Assembly: GCA_944379995.1 (NCBI GenBank)
Contig: CALWGF010000004.1
Location: 62,001-126,000, forward strand
DNA: 64,000 nt
From: an uncultured Clostridia bacterium
Lineage (GTDB): Bacteria > Bacillota > Clostridia > Lachnospirales > Anaerotignaceae
Direction: 5' to 3'
Position numbers and translations under genes: made by a program
Part shown: one piece after another, positions 63,314-64,000 of the stretch
How positions within the stretch are numbered: the first letter of the stretch is position 1
Layout of the letters: each line of letters opens with the position of its first letter
Notes under the pieces: generated by a model
Seen by the model: the letters and a program-made list of their open reading frames with translations, nothing else
Told to the model about the DNA's origin: nothing
Database searches by the model: none

Positions 63314-63341
63314 ATTATATCACATAAAAAATATTTTTCAA
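63314..63341 (-). promoter_or_regulatory. Promoter of the serS leader
   Basis: On the minus strand TTGAAA (63336-63341) and TATAAT (63314-63319) with a 16-base spacer, placed right for a start just upstream of the T-box stem I. Confidence 0.75.
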
Positions 63342-63388
63342 GTAAAAAATAAATTAAAAAAATTTTTATAAATATGTATATAAAAAAT

Positions 63389-63498
63389 AAAAGGGGTAAT
63401 AATTATTATTGTACCAAGTTGGAAACCACATTCCAATAAAAGTACCAGCGATATACCCCCTTTATTTATCGGCTCGGTTTTTCCCCCAATTTCCGAGC
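63389..63498 (-). ncRNA. Possible structured RNA or regulated terminator
   Basis: Two hairpins in about 110 bases: GCTCGG/CCGAGC (63472-63498, with a G-rich loop on the minus strand) and a long one (63389-63463) with outer AAGGGG/CCCCCTT and inner TTGGAA/TTCCAA stems, ending in TTTTATTTTTT on the minus strand. It lies between a gene terminator and the serS promoter and has no gene. The family is not recognised and the strand is uncertain. Confidence 0.35.
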
Positions 63499-63504
63499 AA
63501 AAAA

Positions 63505-63535
63505 AAATACTGTAATTTTTTAAATTACAGTATTT
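63505..63535 (-). terminator. Terminator of the gene at the window end
   Basis: A 13-bp perfect stem (63505-63517 with 63523-63535), followed by nine T on the minus strand. Confidence 0.88.
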
Positions 63536-63548
63536 TTAAATTTATTTA

Positions 63549-64000
63549 TTATTTATTTGATTTATCAATATCCTCATTAAATACATCAAATGCACTAAAA
63601 TCTTTGAATTCGTCTATTTCTTGGATTTTTTCATTTGATAATGTATTTATGTTTTCTTCTTTTAATAATTCAGATTTTTTTTCCTCAACTGCATTGTCTG
63701 TATTTTCATTTGTTTCCGGCTTATGACCAAATATAGACTGGGCAATATCATTTATGTCAAAACCACCTTGTGGTTTTGACATTTCTTGTTTATTTTCTTC
63801 TTGTTTAACTTCTTGTTTATATTCTACTTTTTGTTTTGTTTTATATATCTTAGTAGGTTTTATCACTTTCATTATTTTTTTTGTATCATCTGGCTTATAT
63901 GCATTTTCTTTTGCTTTTTCTAGTGCTTGAAGTTCTTCCTCTGTTAAAACATAAGGACTTACACCTCTTTCAATAGGCTTTGCATATGTAAATGTACCAT
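63549..64000 (-). CDS. C-terminal part of an unrecognised protein (5' end beyond window)
   Basis: The frame is open from the window edge to the stop at 63549, at least 149 residues. An internal ATG at 63872 is not the real start, because coding-like sequence continues upstream (GTFTYAKPIERGVSPYVL, then EEELQALEKAKENAYK). The visible part is Lys/Glu/Asn-rich and low in complexity (KQKVEYKQEVKQEENKQEM). It looks disordered, with one short hydrophobic-acidic patch near FDINDIAQSIFG. No family recognised. Confidence 0.6.
   Translation of the reverse strand, partial: GTFTYAKPIERGVSPYVLTEEELQALEKAKENAYKPDDTKKIMKVIKPTKIYKTKQKVEYKQEVKQEENKQEMSKPQGGFDINDIAQSIFGHKPETNENTDNAVEEKKSELLKEENINTLSNEKIQEIDEFKDFSAFDVFNEDIDKSNK

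Overview
The window is AT-rich DNA from a spore-forming, anaerobic low-GC Firmicute of the class Clostridia. A Lachnospiraceae-like gut anaerobe is my best guess from gene content and codon use, and this is inference. Spore-formation genes (spoIIE, spoIIID), a rubredoxin, an EFR1-type flavodoxin/ferredoxin, a T-box serS leader, a CIRCE operator and the cdaA-cdaR-glmM cluster all fit. No rRNA, CRISPR array or insertion sequence was seen. There is one tRNA, tRNA-Ser(GCU).

Region 1 (1-33.2 kb) lies almost entirely on the minus strand and is housekeeping. In order of coordinate it holds: a DUF134 regulator with a NifX/NifB-like protein; a complete ABC importer with a DUF3798 lipoprotein; a G5/3D cell-wall protein; tatD and metG; an HPr-like protein (plus strand); an M29 aminopeptidase; a chromate-transporter pair; the c-di-AMP/peptidoglycan cluster glmM-cdaR-cdaA; a lipoprotein and an unknown protein; lysS and greA; an unknown protein and dusB; two tandem coaX genes; a small protein and birA; argF; a thioesterase and ftsH; and hpt-tilS-spoIIE with a small charged protein. 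Many starts are TTG or GTG. Several genes are shorter than their longest open frame because the longest frame begins inside the Shine-Dalgarno sequence. I placed starts by that rule.

Region 2 (33.2-52.8 kb) has mixed strands. It holds a processive glycosyltransferase with an LTA-synthase-like enzyme, an M20 peptidase, a SLOG-like protein, two small ribbon-helix-helix regulators with their own repeat operators, spoIIID, CIRCE-controlled hsp20, the EFR1 protein, a metF / metH-activation / metH operon, proC, an acyltransferase, rubredoxin, a MATE pump, DUF3842, a radical SAM protein, a metallo-hydrolase and a Cof-type phosphatase. A 204-bp, five-hairpin intergenic repeat occurs twice (37041-37244 and 39909-40112), with compensatory changes in one stem.

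Region 3 (52.8-61.6 kb) is accessory DNA. A RelE/ParE toxin-antitoxin pair sits just outside an 8.0-kb integrated element bounded by a 66-bp direct repeat (53515-53580 and 61448-61513). The right copy is the 3' end of tRNA-Ser(GCU) plus its terminator. The element carries a leftward integrase and repressor, then a divergent rightward block of HTH protein, small protein, excisionase-like protein and primase-helicase, and then an iteron/AT-rich/iteron region like a SaPI replication origin. This is the layout of a phage-inducible chromosomal island or similar satellite. I found no relaxase, no capsid gene and no recognisable packaging gene. The element also holds a toxin-less, N-terminally deleted copy of the neighbouring antitoxin and several families of dispersed short repeats.

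Region 4 (61.6-64 kb) holds tRNA-Ser, serS with a T-box leader, a possible structured RNA, and the 3' end of an unrecognised gene that runs off the window.
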